Below, piece after piece: positions 48,732 through 57,450 of a stretch of DNA of 64,000 nt. The DNA is from Amoebidium appalachense (Eukaryota; Ichthyosporea): assembly GCA_963693365.1 (NCBI GenBank), contig CAVNZM010000003.1, forward strand, positions 12,648,001 through 12,712,000, written 5' to 3'. The notes beneath the pieces are model-generated. The model was not told where the DNA came from and did no database searches. It worked only from the letters and a program-made list of their open reading frames with translations. The translations under genes and the position numbers were made by a program. The stretch's first letter is position 1; each line of letters opens with the position of its first letter.

Positions 48732-50249
48732 TCATGCGAGCACACTTGCATTCGGAGTTGTCGCTGCTGCTTTCGCGATGTCTTCCACAAGCCGCTCTCC
48801 ATCCCTGCGCCTCGGCAGTCCTGCGGCTTCAAGCTCGGCATCGGTCAACACGACCGTTTTCTTGGTTATTACCTCTCGTATTACCTGTCTGTACCGTGGG
48901 TCATCAAGATTCGGCTGCACCACATATATGTCTGCTTCATGCATCTTAGCCCAGTAGAGTTCGGTCAGTTGCTTCCCGTACAGGGACAGCACGGCCCCGA
49001 TTTTGTAGACTGCCCGGAATCCTCTGTCCACCTTCTCAAGCTTTGTCGTTATATGATTGCAGACCCGTTCCCCAATGGTGTTTCCATTGCCCGGTTGGGA
49101 ACCCCAGTCGAAGCTTGACGTGCGCAGGAGTATGTAGACCATCAACCAGGAGGCACATGCCGAGTCGTGTATTTCGTTTCTATCGACAAGTCCCTCATAC
49201 AAAACCCTCCTAAAACTTGTCTGAAGGCGCTTACATACAGATTCGTGTTGGTAGGTGCGCAGAACTTTCGAGCTTCCAGTGTAACCGGCCCCCTCAAGGA
49301 ACATACAGAGGGCGTCAGCGATTAGCCCTGCCGGGGCAGACATGTTAAAGCACTCGACCACCTTGACTTGCGAATCGATAATGACAACAGAAGCATGCTC
49401 TGGGCTCGACACATGCATTATATAGTAGCGCTCACGTTCTTGGCTTTTCAGCCATGAAGAGAGGTTCGACACGAATGCTTTCGGGCATCTGAAACCCCAC
49501 TTTCCTGCTGACACCTTCCAAGTGGACATTTTACCATTGTCCGTCACAACACCGAGTGCTGGTGTGGACTTGGGGACAGCATCACTATTATGCTCTATTT
49601 TGAGGGATGTGCCAGGGAAAAAACGAACAGATTTTGGCAGATAGGTTTGCAGCAGTACGAAGGTGTTGTCCCGAGACATGGCGCCACACCCTGCCACAGC
49701 CGGTGAGGCTTCAACGGAGCCAACCCCAATCAGCTCGGTCAGTGACTTCTGAAGATCAACGAGACCGTTGTACCAGTCAAATAGAAGTGGCCACGTTTTT
49801 TGTATGTCCTCCATCATGTCCGAGGGCGTAGGTCTTCCAGGGACAATAGCCTGTTTGTACTTTTCGGCCACGTAGGGAGCACACTTCACCACAATCGACC
49901 CGAAACGGTGCTTCCGCTGGTCCACGAGAAACCGGCTTTTTGAATCATACCTTACAGCAAACTTGTATTCCGTTCCAGCTGTTTGACGCATACAAATAAA
50001 CAACAATCTGTAGCCACCCAGCCCTGCTTCAAAAACCAGAGATGTAACACAGGTCAGACAGACTGGTTCGACATCATTTTGAGTGCTCCACAAGTTGATG
50101 GAGAGACAGACGTCCCCCATAGCCCACTTGTATGTCTGGGTGTTGCGGGGTTTCAGATGTGCGTCTTCCAACTTGAAATGTTGGGTATTGCGTTTGACAA
50201 ACTTGAAGAAGCAGTGGGGCTTTACCGACAATGTCTGTGTTAAAGCCAT
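48732..50249 (-). CDS. Candidate C48-like cysteine protease, paralog 2
   Basis: 505 residues, ATG at 50247-50249. Intact relative of the gene at 42504-43899. Blocks LIGVGSVEASPAV, LLQTYLPKSVRF, PEHASVVIIDSQ (candidate His and Asp), VVECFNMSAP, and DSACASWLMVYILLRTS (candidate Cys). The layout resembles adenain/Ulp1-like proteases that mature capsids in many large dsDNA viruses. The expected Gln before the Cys is not seen. If it is a protease, the two copies may have divided tasks. The 505 residues are longer than typical minimal C48 enzymes, so an N-terminal domain is present. Confidence 0.5.
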   Translation of the reverse strand: MALTQTLSVKPHCFFKFVKRNTQHFKLEDAHLKPRNTQTYKWAMGDVCLSINLWSTQNDVEPVCLTCVTSLVFEAGLGGYRLLFICMRQTAGTEYKFAVRYDSKSRFLVDQRKHRFGSIVVKCAPYVAEKYKQAIVPGRPTPSDMMEDIQKTWPLLFDWYNGLVDLQKSLTELIGVGSVEASPAVAGCGAMSRDNTFVLLQTYLPKSVRFFPGTSLKIEHNSDAVPKSTPALGVVTDNGKMSTWKVSAGKWGFRCPKAFVSNLSSWLKSQERERYYIMHVSSPEHASVVIIDSQVKVVECFNMSAPAGLIADALCMFLEGAGYTGSSKVLRTYQHESVCKRLQTSFRRVLYEGLVDRNEIHDSACASWLMVYILLRTSSFDWGSQPGNGNTIGERVCNHITTKLEKVDRGFRAVYKIGAVLSLYGKQLTELYWAKMHEADIYVVQPNLDDPRYRQVIREVITKKTVVLTDAELEAAGLPRRRDGERLVEDIAKAAATTPNASVLA

Positions 50250-50374
50250 CTACACAACAGCCGAATTTTTCGACATCTGGGTGGTTCCCTGGGACAGTTT
50301 CGGATGGGTTCCCGCGCGGGGTGGGGGGGGGGGGGGGATTGCGTCCATTCTGTGACCGATATATGCAAAAGAGT

Positions 50375-50776
50375 TTATATCCCTGCTGCACCGATGCCAG
50401 CAGGCTTGACGCAGCAGAAGTCCGGCGCGCACGGCATCGACGTGGCCCTGCGCCGCTTGCACCGCAGCACCCCGCCGGTCTTGGGGTCCGGTCGGTAGAG
50501 GTTGCAGCCCACAAACTGGTTGCACGGCACGAGCGACGGATTCTGCGGCACCACCGTGCGGCACAGCCACCCGCACCCCACCCCCGGCACCGGCACCTGC
50601 GAGCACACGGGCGCTGCGGTGGCCGTCTGCGCAGTGAGCCGTGTGCATCTGGATGGTTGGGTGAGGGTGGGTGTCGGGGTGGTTGGCGCCAGCGTCGGGA
50701 GGACCGTCACGTAGCTGGCGGCGGCGGCGGCGGCTTGTGCAAGTAGGGCAACGAGCGCGTACATTACCGTGTGCAT
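50375..50776 (-). CDS. Secreted Cys-rich protein
   Basis: 133 residues from the ATG at 50774-50776; a second ATG is at 50762-50764. Signal peptide-like start (MYALVALLAQAAAAAASYV), a Thr/Pro stretch, then a Cys-rich C-terminal half with about nine cysteines (VGCGWLCRT, VPCNQFVGCNL, PDFCCVKP). Unknown fold; probably virion surface or extracellular. Confidence 0.5.
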   Translation of the reverse strand: MHTVMYALVALLAQAAAAAASYVTVLPTLAPTTPTPTLTQPSRCTRLTAQTATAAPVCSQVPVPGVGCGWLCRTVVPQNPSLVPCNQFVGCNLYRPDPKTGGVLRCKRRRATSMPCAPDFCCVKPAGIGAAGI

Positions 50777-50871
50777 GGATAATAGTTGTGGGCGCAGGGG
50801 TGTTCTTGTTTGCTGGGGGGTGGGGGGAGGTCCCAGAGCTGGTTGTGTTCTATTTATTGGGGCCTGCACAT

Positions 50872-51624
50872 ATGAACTGGCCGGTGGAAAAGAGGGTGCT
50901 GTCCAACCCGGGGGACCTGCAAGCCTTTGTCGACGACCCAACGTGGTTTCATCCCGCCCAGCCGGGCATTGCGGGTGGGGTCCAGACCCGAGCACTGGGT
51001 GTAGTCCGCATCGTCTACCCGCAGCCGCCCGAGCCCACGGACGAATTCGGCAACATTCGCAGGGGCAGAATGTCGGTGCTGACTGCCCCACTCAGGTTTG
51101 TGTGCAAGCACACGCACTTCATCGATGCCTGGTATGACCCTCCACGCGTGATGGACGATGGCCGCGCGACGGGCTTCTGGGAGTTTGCAATTGATGCGGG
51201 GCATGACTGGGTCGATGACAGGCGGCTCATGGTCACGTACAGCGCTGCACTGAATGCCTTTCAGTGGATGATGGTCTTTGACCTGGAAATCCAGCCGCCG
51301 GATTGGGCAGATATCATGCCCTCCTACACGGAGACCCCCACCTTGATCTTCGAGCGCCCGCTCCCCGGTGCCCCCACACTCGCACAAACAGTGGCCGCTG
51401 AGCTCATCCGAAACCAGGCCGCCGTCGTGCCTGCCCCGTTCTACACGCGCGACCGCCTCTGGATCCACAGGAACTTATGGCGCGGGCTGGCGCACGTGCT
51501 GCCCGATGAGGCCATCGAGGCCGTGCTGGGCTTCGGCAACACGCTCTACGGGCTGCTCGGCATCACCCCCGGGGGCAGTGCGTACATGGGCACCACCGAG
51601 TGGCCCATCGACTACGGCGACTGA
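50872..51624 (+). CDS. Unknown soluble structural-type protein
   Basis: 250 residues from the ATG at 50872; the longer frame upstream has no suitable ATG. Trp/Pro-rich (FWEFAIDAGHDWVDD, LEIQPPDWADIM), with a C-terminal FGNTLYGLLGITPGGSAYM that recalls the L-G-I/F ending of the structural-type proteins of this block. No firm family. Divergent from the secreted Cys-rich gene. Confidence 0.5.
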   Translation: MNWPVEKRVLSNPGDLQAFVDDPTWFHPAQPGIAGGVQTRALGVVRIVYPQPPEPTDEFGNIRRGRMSVLTAPLRFVCKHTHFIDAWYDPPRVMDDGRATGFWEFAIDAGHDWVDDRRLMVTYSAALNAFQWMMVFDLEIQPPDWADIMPSYTETPTLIFERPLPGAPTLAQTVAAELIRNQAAVVPAPFYTRDRLWIHRNLWRGLAHVLPDEAIEAVLGFGNTLYGLLGITPGGSAYMGTTEWPIDYGD

Positions 51625-51716
51625 GGCCCTGCGCGGGTATATGTATACCTGCTTATCGAAATATTGATGTGTTTCCTCTGTTTGAAGAAACGAAACTTTG
51701 AAGGTATGTCGTGGGG

Positions 51717-52880
51717 CTACTGTGCTTGCTCCTGGCTGGCTTTCTTGAACACGCTGATGACGAGGTCCCGTGTCAAGTCGTCTTCCATGTGCTCCCTCGC
51801 CATCTCCAGCATGGAAGCAGCAAAAGTCACAAAGTCCACACGGAACAGCTCGCGCTCGACGTTCTTGTGTTTGAGTGCCGTGTGCAGGCACTTTTCTGCA
51901 AGCGCCAACTGCTCGGACGGCACGGGAAGCGCAAAGAGCAGGCGCTTGTTGGGCCCCACATGCCACGTACCGGCCTGCCTCATGCGGCCCTTCACGTCCT
52001 TCAGGCTCTGGCCGATCTTCAGACAGGGCGGGTCGCCATACTCGGACACAAACACGTAGATACCGGACTGCTGCTTGGTGCACACGTGGTTGGTGACCCG
52101 GCGCAGCTCATCACTGGCATTCTCGAATTCCGATGGAATTTGGTCCTGCTTGAGATTGTCTGTGGTCTGAAGTTCCAGAAGCCGACACTGCACCTCGAGT
52201 TTCAGGCGCTCCTCCCGGATCAGAGCAGCCTGCTCGCGCATCATCATGATCTCCGTGTACTGAGCAGATTCGGCGATGCGCGCCTCCTTGTACAGACTCA
52301 GTGCGGTTTCCATCTCGGCCTGGTTGGTCATGAACTGGGTGATGTCTCCGAGCTTCAGTCTCTTGGGCTCCCTCTCGGGTGTCCCGTCGGCATCCATTTC
52401 CCCCCTCACACTGTCGCGCATGAAAGCGTTGGGTCCTGACGGGTTGGCCGCTGCCGCGGCACGGTTGCGCTCGATGTCCTCCACGAGTGTTTCGTCTCCC
52501 CCTTCCAGGCGCGCTATGTCTCGGGCCCACTTGTCGATGATCGCGGAACCATAGCGTGAGCCAGATGCAATCTTGAACGTCAGCTTGACCAATGAAGTTG
52601 CAGGAACACCAGGAGATGGTTTTCCCCCATTTCCAAAGTGGCAATCGGTCATTTTGACCGATTGCTTGAGGGATGGGTCTTCGAAGATACGCCGTAGATA
52701 TCGACCGGCTGCGTCTCTATCCAAACCGCGGACAAGCATGGTATAGTCCACAAGACTCGCCATCTTCACACCACCGACCTGACACACTCGAATGACATGG
52801 TTGCCTATGCAAATTGTGTCGCCTTTTTTAGCGGCGACCTCGTTTCCGGTCAAGACAAGATCGGTGTGTTCGAGATCCAT
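51717..52880 (-). CDS. BRO/MSV199-like N-terminus with T5orf172 (GIY-YIG) domain
   Basis: 387 residues, ATG at 52878-52880. The N-terminal domain (about 20-130) reads VKMASLVDYTMLVRGLDRDAA ... FGNGGKPSPGVP and is shared with the genes at 52828 and 53390; a coiled coil spans about 185-250; the C-terminal domain (about 272-355) begins QSGIYVFVSE and contains CLKIGQS, the GIY-YIG-related T5orf172 module common in NCLDV and phages. DNA-binding or nuclease role is likely. A reverse-strand TATAAAA lies 41-50 bases upstream. Confidence 0.7.
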   Translation of the reverse strand: MDLEHTDLVLTGNEVAAKKGDTICIGNHVIRVCQVGGVKMASLVDYTMLVRGLDRDAAGRYLRRIFEDPSLKQSVKMTDCHFGNGGKPSPGVPATSLVKLTFKIASGSRYGSAIIDKWARDIARLEGGDETLVEDIERNRAAAAANPSGPNAFMRDSVRGEMDADGTPEREPKRLKLGDITQFMTNQAEMETALSLYKEARIAESAQYTEIMMMREQAALIREERLKLEVQCRLLELQTTDNLKQDQIPSEFENASDELRRVTNHVCTKQQSGIYVFVSEYGDPPCLKIGQSLKDVKGRMRQAGTWHVGPNKRLLFALPVPSEQLALAEKCLHTALKHKNVERELFRVDFVTFAASMLEMAREHMEDDLTRDLVISVFKKASQEQAQ

Positions 52881-53328
52881 GCTTTGCGAGATTGAGGTAT
52901 TGTGATGTGTGTTGGGTCCTTTTTATACCCTCTGTCTGACTTCCAGGACTGGAATTTACTTCGTTGGACATCAGGCGCTTGATAAAATTGATACTGCTCA
53001 TGCGAACATGGTGCGCGCGCTTGCCAGGGAGCAGGTAGATGATCTCGAGGAGGGTGCGGAAGGGGGCAACATCTGTCTCCAGACCCTTGCCGTTGATTTT
53101 CAGACCGTAAGCCGCGCTGACGGTTTCACTTACGGATGGATCAGAGCTGTCTCTGAGAGATTTCCATGCCATGCGGGCTGCTTCACGGTTTCCGAGCACA
53201 AGAGCGACGACATCCAAAACACTTGCATTCTTGGTTTTGTTGTCAATTCGCACAGTGGTGCCCTTGAACTGAGGGAACTCCTTCCAAAGAAACGACATGT
53301 CGCCTTTTTTGTTCTGCTCGCCAGCCAT
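52828..53328 (-). CDS. BRO/MSV199-like DNA-binding domain protein, short paralog
   Basis: 166 residues, ATG at 53326-53328. The domain has VLDVVALVLGNREAARMAW, then LLEIIYLLPGKRAHHVRM, the usual 'L-P-G-x-x-A-x-x-x-R' block of the family. It lacks the GIY-YIG part, and its last 50 residues run through the promoter and start of the next gene in a different frame, so the true protein may end earlier or be truncated. GGTATACAA lies about 40 bases upstream. Confidence 0.55.
   Translation of the reverse strand: MAGEQNKKGDMSFLWKEFPQFKGTTVRIDNKTKNASVLDVVALVLGNREAARMAWKSLRDSSDPSVSETVSAAYGLKINGKGLETDVAPFRTLLEIIYLLPGKRAHHVRMSSINFIKRLMSNEVNSSPGSQTEGIKRTQHTSQYLNLAKHGSRTHRSCLDRKRGRR
52921..52930 (-). promoter_or_regulatory. 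TATA box of the T5orf172 gene
   Basis: Reverse strand GGGTATAAAA, 41 bases upstream of the ATG at 52880, inside the 3' part of the neighbouring frame. Confidence 0.65.
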
Positions 53329-53367
53329 GCTGTGTCAGACTGACCCCAGGTGGCCGTGTGTGCTCCT

Positions 53368-53375
53368 TGTATACC
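53368..53375 (-). promoter_or_regulatory. TATA-like box of the short BRO-like gene
   Basis: Reverse strand GGTATACA, 40 bases upstream of the ATG at 53328. Confidence 0.45.
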
Positions 53376-53399
53376 TGCGCGTGGCGCCCTCAGTCGTGC

Positions 53400-53600
53400 T
53401 GAGGGCAGGTTGGTGCATATCCATTGAAATGTCTTGGGGAATCGCCAAATCTCAAAAGCCTCATGTCCAGGCTTTTGGTTTCTACTTCGTCATCAAAGTT
53501 ACGTCTCACGTAATCACTCGCCGCATGTCTATCCAGATCACGCACCAACATCGTATAATCAATAAGACTGGCATATTCTACTCCTTCACACACGGGGCTG
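53400..53600 (-). pseudogene. Truncated third copy of the BRO/MSV199-like domain
   Basis: On the minus strand the frame reads EYASLIDYTMLVRDLDRHAA ... RNFDDEVETKSLDMRLLRFGD, close to the SLVDYTMLVRGLDRDAA ... FEDPSLKQSVKM segment of the T5orf172 gene. It lacks a start and its 5' side ends exactly where G-rich repeats begin (53601); the 3' side ends at about 53400. It is a remnant, not a working gene. Confidence 0.6.
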
Positions 53601-53740
53601 GGGGGGCTGGGGGGGGCTGGGGGTGCCTCGCGTGCCTGCGTGCCTCGCGCCGGGTGTGTTCGTGCTTCCTTTATTGTTCCTCGTGTGCCCCCCACAGCCC
53701 CCCACAGCCCCCCCAGCCACCCGCGCCCCGGGGAGGTGTC
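53601..53740. repeat. G-rich GGGGCTGG / GCCTCGCGTGCC repeat, left copy
   Basis: Blocks of GGGGCTGGGGGG, then TGCCTCGCGTGCC words, then CCCCCCACAGCC in the opposite sense, so part can form a hairpin or G-quadruplex. The same words recur in the same direction at 54268-54372, on the other side of the nuclease-like gene. Confidence 0.65.
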
Positions 53741-53746
53741 ACGCCA

Positions 53747-54160
53747 TCAACGCCCTGACTTCCGAGCCTCTGGCGTAGCGGCGGGTGCCGTGTGCACGGG
53801 TGGGGGGGCACTGTGGGGCCCAACCGGAAACAGCCCGTACAGGATGTCCTCCTCGCACGTCACCAGGATCTCGTGCTTGTCCATGATCCTCATGGCGTGC
53901 GCGATGGTTTCGGCGGGCACGGGCGGGCCGTGGTTGAACAGGTGCACGCGCATCTCCTTGTCGGGGTGGAAGTGGTGGTTCGCCAGCACGTTCGCCATGG
54001 CGGTCTTCCAGTCGGCCAGCTGCTCGACCTGGACGATCTGGTGGTCCGTCAGCACGTCGATGCGCCCGACCTTGGTGAGCGTGTCCTCGACGCCTTCCAG
54101 CCGGTCGGCCAGCTCGTATACGACCATGTTCCGTGCAAACTCAAGCTCGGTGTCCGTCAT
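53747..54160 (-). CDS. PD-(D/E)XK nuclease-like protein, catalytic motif degraded
   Basis: 137 residues from the ATG at 54158-54160. VGRIDVLTD (Asp35) is present; the second half of the motif, IEVK in the intact relative, is VQVE here (Gln44, Glu46), so the acidic and Lys residues are lost. Then ADWKTAMANVLANHHF and MRVHLFNHG follow as in the two other copies. Probably inactive as a nuclease but able to keep the fold. It is flanked on both sides by the same G-rich repeat and sits next to the truncated domain gene. Confidence 0.6.
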   Translation of the reverse strand: MTDTELEFARNMVVYELADRLEGVEDTLTKVGRIDVLTDHQIVQVEQLADWKTAMANVLANHHFHPDKEMRVHLFNHGPPVPAETIAHAMRIMDKHEILVTCEEDILYGLFPVGPHSAPPPVHTAPAATPEARKSGR

Positions 54161-54789
54161 CACATACCGCACACATAAAATTCGCGTGCCGCCCCAACCG
54201 GGTTACCCATTGACAATCACACATCGCACTTTCGACCTTGTGTGTGCGCCCGACAATGTTGCGGCGCGTGGGGGGCTGGGGGTGGCTGGGCGGGGCTGGG
54301 GGGGGCTGGGGGTGGCTGGGGGGGGGCTGGGGGCGCGGGTACCTCGCGTGCCTCGCATGCCTCGCGTGCTGAGTAACGTTACCCCTCTACAGAGCAGTTA
54401 CACAGAGACCAAATACAGATACACGGTCACTCACTGTTGCAACGAAGCTAAAGTCGCCACACACGAAGCTAAACCCAAACCATGTTTCACTAATAGAAAT
54501 TAGCTTTTTAGCTATATTTTAATACGATTTAGCTTCGTTAGCTATGTTAGCTGGATAAAAATGAAGTCAACCCATGGCAAAAAATAAGTACAGAGCTGTG
54601 TGTGTGTGTGTTTGTGCAGGGACCCCAAAAAACATCCAGCTATCCTGCTAAAGTAGCTAACTGTGATATTCAGCCAATCACAATCACGAAAAAAACATTT
54701 CAGCCAATGAAATCGCCCGATCTGGGTGTCGACGAAGCTACACAACTTGAACGAAACTATCAAAGCTAAATAGAGTGTTTTTGGTATGG
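54161..54789. other. Gene-free stretch: G-rich repeats then AT-rich DNA
   Basis: 54268-54372 is the right copy of the GGGGCTGG/GCCTCGCGTGCC repeat. From 54380 the DNA is AT-rich with TAGCT/AGCTA palindromic words (TTAGCTTTTTAGCTA, TAGCTTCGTTAGCTATGTTAGC) and two CCAAT boxes at about 54675 and 54704. Nothing coding is seen. Confidence 0.5.
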
Positions 54790-56847
54790 TCACTGGAAAC
54801 TCATGATTTTTGCAAAATCGAGCAAATGAGCACGTGTGTGTCTTCCAGGCGCCCCTCTTGAAACTCTTCCACCTGCAGGCACGAAGGCCGAACCTCCAAA
54901 CACCTGCGTCAGTACCGTGCCGAGCCTCTTGACCCCGACAACCTTTCGGCTATCCATCATGTTTGCATCGGCCCACTCTTTCATGCACTCCACCAAGCCA
55001 CCCGTTGTGGCCCAGGTGCCATCCTCGAGACCAAAAACATCTGTTCCCTCTGCGCCAGTTGCGACATCCCTCAGAAATTGTATCTCGATGGGCAGACTCT
55101 TCTCCATGAGCTTCTGTTTGAGATTTGTTTGTGGCGGCGGCGGCATTGTTTTAGGGACACCAGGAAGGTCCAAGAAGAAGTGAAACAGAGCCTCCAGCAC
55201 TTCGGGTTGCCTGTGATATCTGACGAACTCGTCGAAGTATCGAAGCTGGCCCACCCGGCTGCTGTTTGCCTCGAGACATATGAATCTCCGATCGGATAGC
55301 TCCACACGAACGGGCCAGTCTTCGTTTGACAGAAACACGTAGCGCTCGAAGTTTTTGGTGTAGATGCCATCCACCCCCTTTTTCTCCAAAAGGCTGTCTT
55401 CTTGTGTGATCAGACTTTTGATAAGGTTGTTGCCCTCGTGGCTCCCACCAAAGACACACTCGTCGATAACAGCTAGTAGTTTGTGGTTGAGGTGGGAGTT
55501 GAACTTGCTGGATATGTGTTCCTTGTTCTTCACGTAGGCGTAGTATTCCGAGCCAACGAGCGCCTTGAGTACGTCGAAAAACACGTTTTTTCCGGTGCCC
55601 TGGACTGACTTGACGAGAACCGCCGCTCCAGACTTAGTGTCCGGATACTGGAAGATCTGGGCCACCCACTTAAGAAGGTATTCGAATGCCTCGGCGTTTC
55701 CATCGGCAAGCACCTCGAATGCGTGGCGTATGAACATCTCAATGCCCCCGTATTCACGTACACGGTACTTGTCGAGGAGCTGATCCGGCATGACCACAAC
55801 CTGCTGGCCAGGATGGTAGGGGATCACGGGGCATTCTGGACCCATGAAACGGAAGCCCTCGGTGTACTTGATGGGGAAGCCGCGAAAGAAGTTATATGTG
55901 AACAAGGCTCCTTGGCGGTACTTTGGGTTTGTCTCTCCTGTCTTGGGATTGGGCGACGCGGGGTCAAAGACTGCTAGTCCATAACGAGGAATGCGGCGTC
56001 CCATAAGGAAGTCAATGCCGGTGTATGTCCGCTTGATTTCACAACCCTCGCCCTCCATCCACTCGACCACAAAACCCTGCATGGTGCATTTCATGTCTTT
56101 TTCGGTCAACGTCTTGAGTGTGTACACGCCCTTGTCATGGCACCACACCTTCAAGAGGTAGAGGGAGGTTCCGCTGATTTTTCCCACCCACTTCTGCAGG
56201 TACTCGACGAGCTCAGTTTCCTTCCAGGTGGTTGGTAGCAGGTCCGGCATGAACTCGTATCCACCCGGAGGGTCGGTCGACTCCTGCTCCAGAACACGAA
56301 ACACCTCCTCAATATGAGCCAGCCGCTTGCTGTCCTTTTTCGCAACCACAGCGGGGACAGCTGCCGTACAAGGTGCTTCGCCGAATGTGGTCGTATGGGG
56401 CCCCTGGGTCCAACGCGTCGCGGTCGTCCAGTCGAGAATCGGGTTCATTACTACCCTGTTGGCCAAAGGAAATTTCTCCTTGGCCCATGACTTGAGCGCA
56501 GCTCTGTTAGGCCCGGGAGCTGGGTGGCGGGTGTTGCACTCGTAGTGTGCGGTCTTGTGGCGCTTGGACTGACGGGTGGTTATTTCGGCATAAACCAGTC
56601 CAAACTGTCGCTTGAGGGAATTGTGGAGGTCGTTGTGATCGAAGGGCTCATTGTCCACCGTAACTTCCCGGGACCCCTGTGGTGCAAAGACTGCGAGGTA
56701 CCAGTCAGGACAGGCACTGCGGCGCGAGAGCCCTTGGTTTGCCTGCTTGGGTTGATCTGCACCCTCGCAGCAAACCTCGTATTCGGTCTTCTCCGTATCC
56801 TTGCCGTCGCACCGGGCAGTGTTCATGTTTGAGCGAATGACATCCAT
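54790..56847 (-). CDS. SF3 (D5-like) helicase with C-terminal domain shared with a nuclease
   Basis: 685 residues from the ATG at 56845-56847. SF3 helicase core: Walker A SVQGTGKN (414-421), Walker B LLAVIDE (457-463), sensor LSNEDWPVRVELSDRRF (506-522). The upstream part (about 200-400, ALFTYNFFRGFPI) fits the DUF5906-type helicases of virophages, polinton-like viruses and NCLDV. No primase catalytic motif is visible in the first 200 residues. The last 100 residues (586-685: EIQFLRDVATG, TWATTGGLVECM, GVKRLGTVLTQVFG) are homologous to the C-terminus of the nuclease at 57451-58134. It would unwind DNA for genome replication. TATAAAA lies 54 bases upstream. Confidence 0.85.
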   Translation of the reverse strand: MDVIRSNMNTARCDGKDTEKTEYEVCCEGADQPKQANQGLSRRSACPDWYLAVFAPQGSREVTVDNEPFDHNDLHNSLKRQFGLVYAEITTRQSKRHKTAHYECNTRHPAPGPNRAALKSWAKEKFPLANRVVMNPILDWTTATRWTQGPHTTTFGEAPCTAAVPAVVAKKDSKRLAHIEEVFRVLEQESTDPPGGYEFMPDLLPTTWKETELVEYLQKWVGKISGTSLYLLKVWCHDKGVYTLKTLTEKDMKCTMQGFVVEWMEGEGCEIKRTYTGIDFLMGRRIPRYGLAVFDPASPNPKTGETNPKYRQGALFTYNFFRGFPIKYTEGFRFMGPECPVIPYHPGQQVVVMPDQLLDKYRVREYGGIEMFIRHAFEVLADGNAEAFEYLLKWVAQIFQYPDTKSGAAVLVKSVQGTGKNVFFDVLKALVGSEYYAYVKNKEHISSKFNSHLNHKLLAVIDECVFGGSHEGNNLIKSLITQEDSLLEKKGVDGIYTKNFERYVFLSNEDWPVRVELSDRRFICLEANSSRVGQLRYFDEFVRYHRQPEVLEALFHFFLDLPGVPKTMPPPPQTNLKQKLMEKSLPIEIQFLRDVATGAEGTDVFGLEDGTWATTGGLVECMKEWADANMMDSRKVVGVKRLGTVLTQVFGGSAFVPAGGRVSRGAPGRHTRAHLLDFAKIMSFQ

Positions 56848-56900
56848 TGTGGTAGTGAAGGGGATAGATAATTTTTGACGGTCTGAGGTCTGGCAAGCGC

Positions 56901-56910
56901 TTTTATACCT
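56901..56910 (-). promoter_or_regulatory. TATA box of the helicase gene
   Basis: Reverse strand AGGTATAAAA, 54 bases upstream of the ATG at 56847, overlapping the 3' end of the zinc-finger gene. Confidence 0.65.
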
Positions 56911-57358
56911 TCGGGCTGGGCACAAGACTGGGGTGTTCAGTCTCGACGTGCCTGTTCAGGGTTGTAGACCAGGCAAATGCAGCCTGGCACTGGTCGAAGG
57001 GGCATGTAAAACGCCCGCTTGCGCGCCGGGGCCGTCTCGGCAGCTGACACCCTTCATGAGCTGTTCGTCGGTGAACCCACAAACCCGCAGGATAGACGTA
57101 AGTGGCTGGACAGTCTGGGCATTGATAGGGTCGGCTGCCAGAGTGTGTGCGCTGGTGCAGTTTCATGTGGTCGCTGCGGGCAAAGCTTGCAAAGCAGCCG
57201 GGTTGTGGACAGGCATATGCGCCGGTGCTATTATTCTTGTGGGTATTTTCGTGTCTTTTTAGATTTGCCTTGAATGTGAACATTGCTTAACACAGTGTGC
57301 AAGCGTGGCGCTTCGGGTTAGGGGGTGTCTCTATGGTTGGCGTGTATTGGAGGTCCAT
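56903..57358 (-). pseudogene. Viral C2H2 zinc-finger gene with an in-frame stop in finger 1
   Basis: An open frame starts at the ATG at 57281-57283 (126 residues, three full fingers, C-x4-C or C-x2-C with x12 and H-x3-H). Just upstream in the same frame an ATG at 57356-57358 opens 23 codons ending HACTLC, followed by TAA, then the present start. The Cys pair before the TAA and the MFTFKANLKRHENTH after it make a perfect C-x2-C-x12-H-x3-H finger if the stop counts as one residue. So the gene once began upstream and a single codon is now a stop (or is misread). The truncated form would still have three fingers. Divergent from the nuclease gene at 57451. Confidence 0.7.
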
Positions 57359-57394
57359 TACTGCTAAGTGGCAAGAAAAGAAACATGATAACGC

Positions 57395-57403
57395 TTTATA
57401 TAA
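57395..57403 (+). promoter_or_regulatory. TATA box between divergent genes
   Basis: TTTATATAA, 48 bases before the ATG at 57451; the word is nearly palindromic, so it may also serve the divergent zinc-finger gene. Confidence 0.55.
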
Positions 57404-57450
57404 CCCCTGGTCTTCTTCGTCGGCCACTGATTTTTTTGTGACCTACAGTG

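Noticed and set aside
51475-52083. 202-codon minus-strand frame
   Set aside because: Runs through parts of two other genes in a different frame without motifs.
56903-57358. Altered genetic code with TAA read as an amino acid
   Set aside because: Many genes in the block end at TAA, TAG or TGA at sensible places; only one in-frame stop was found.
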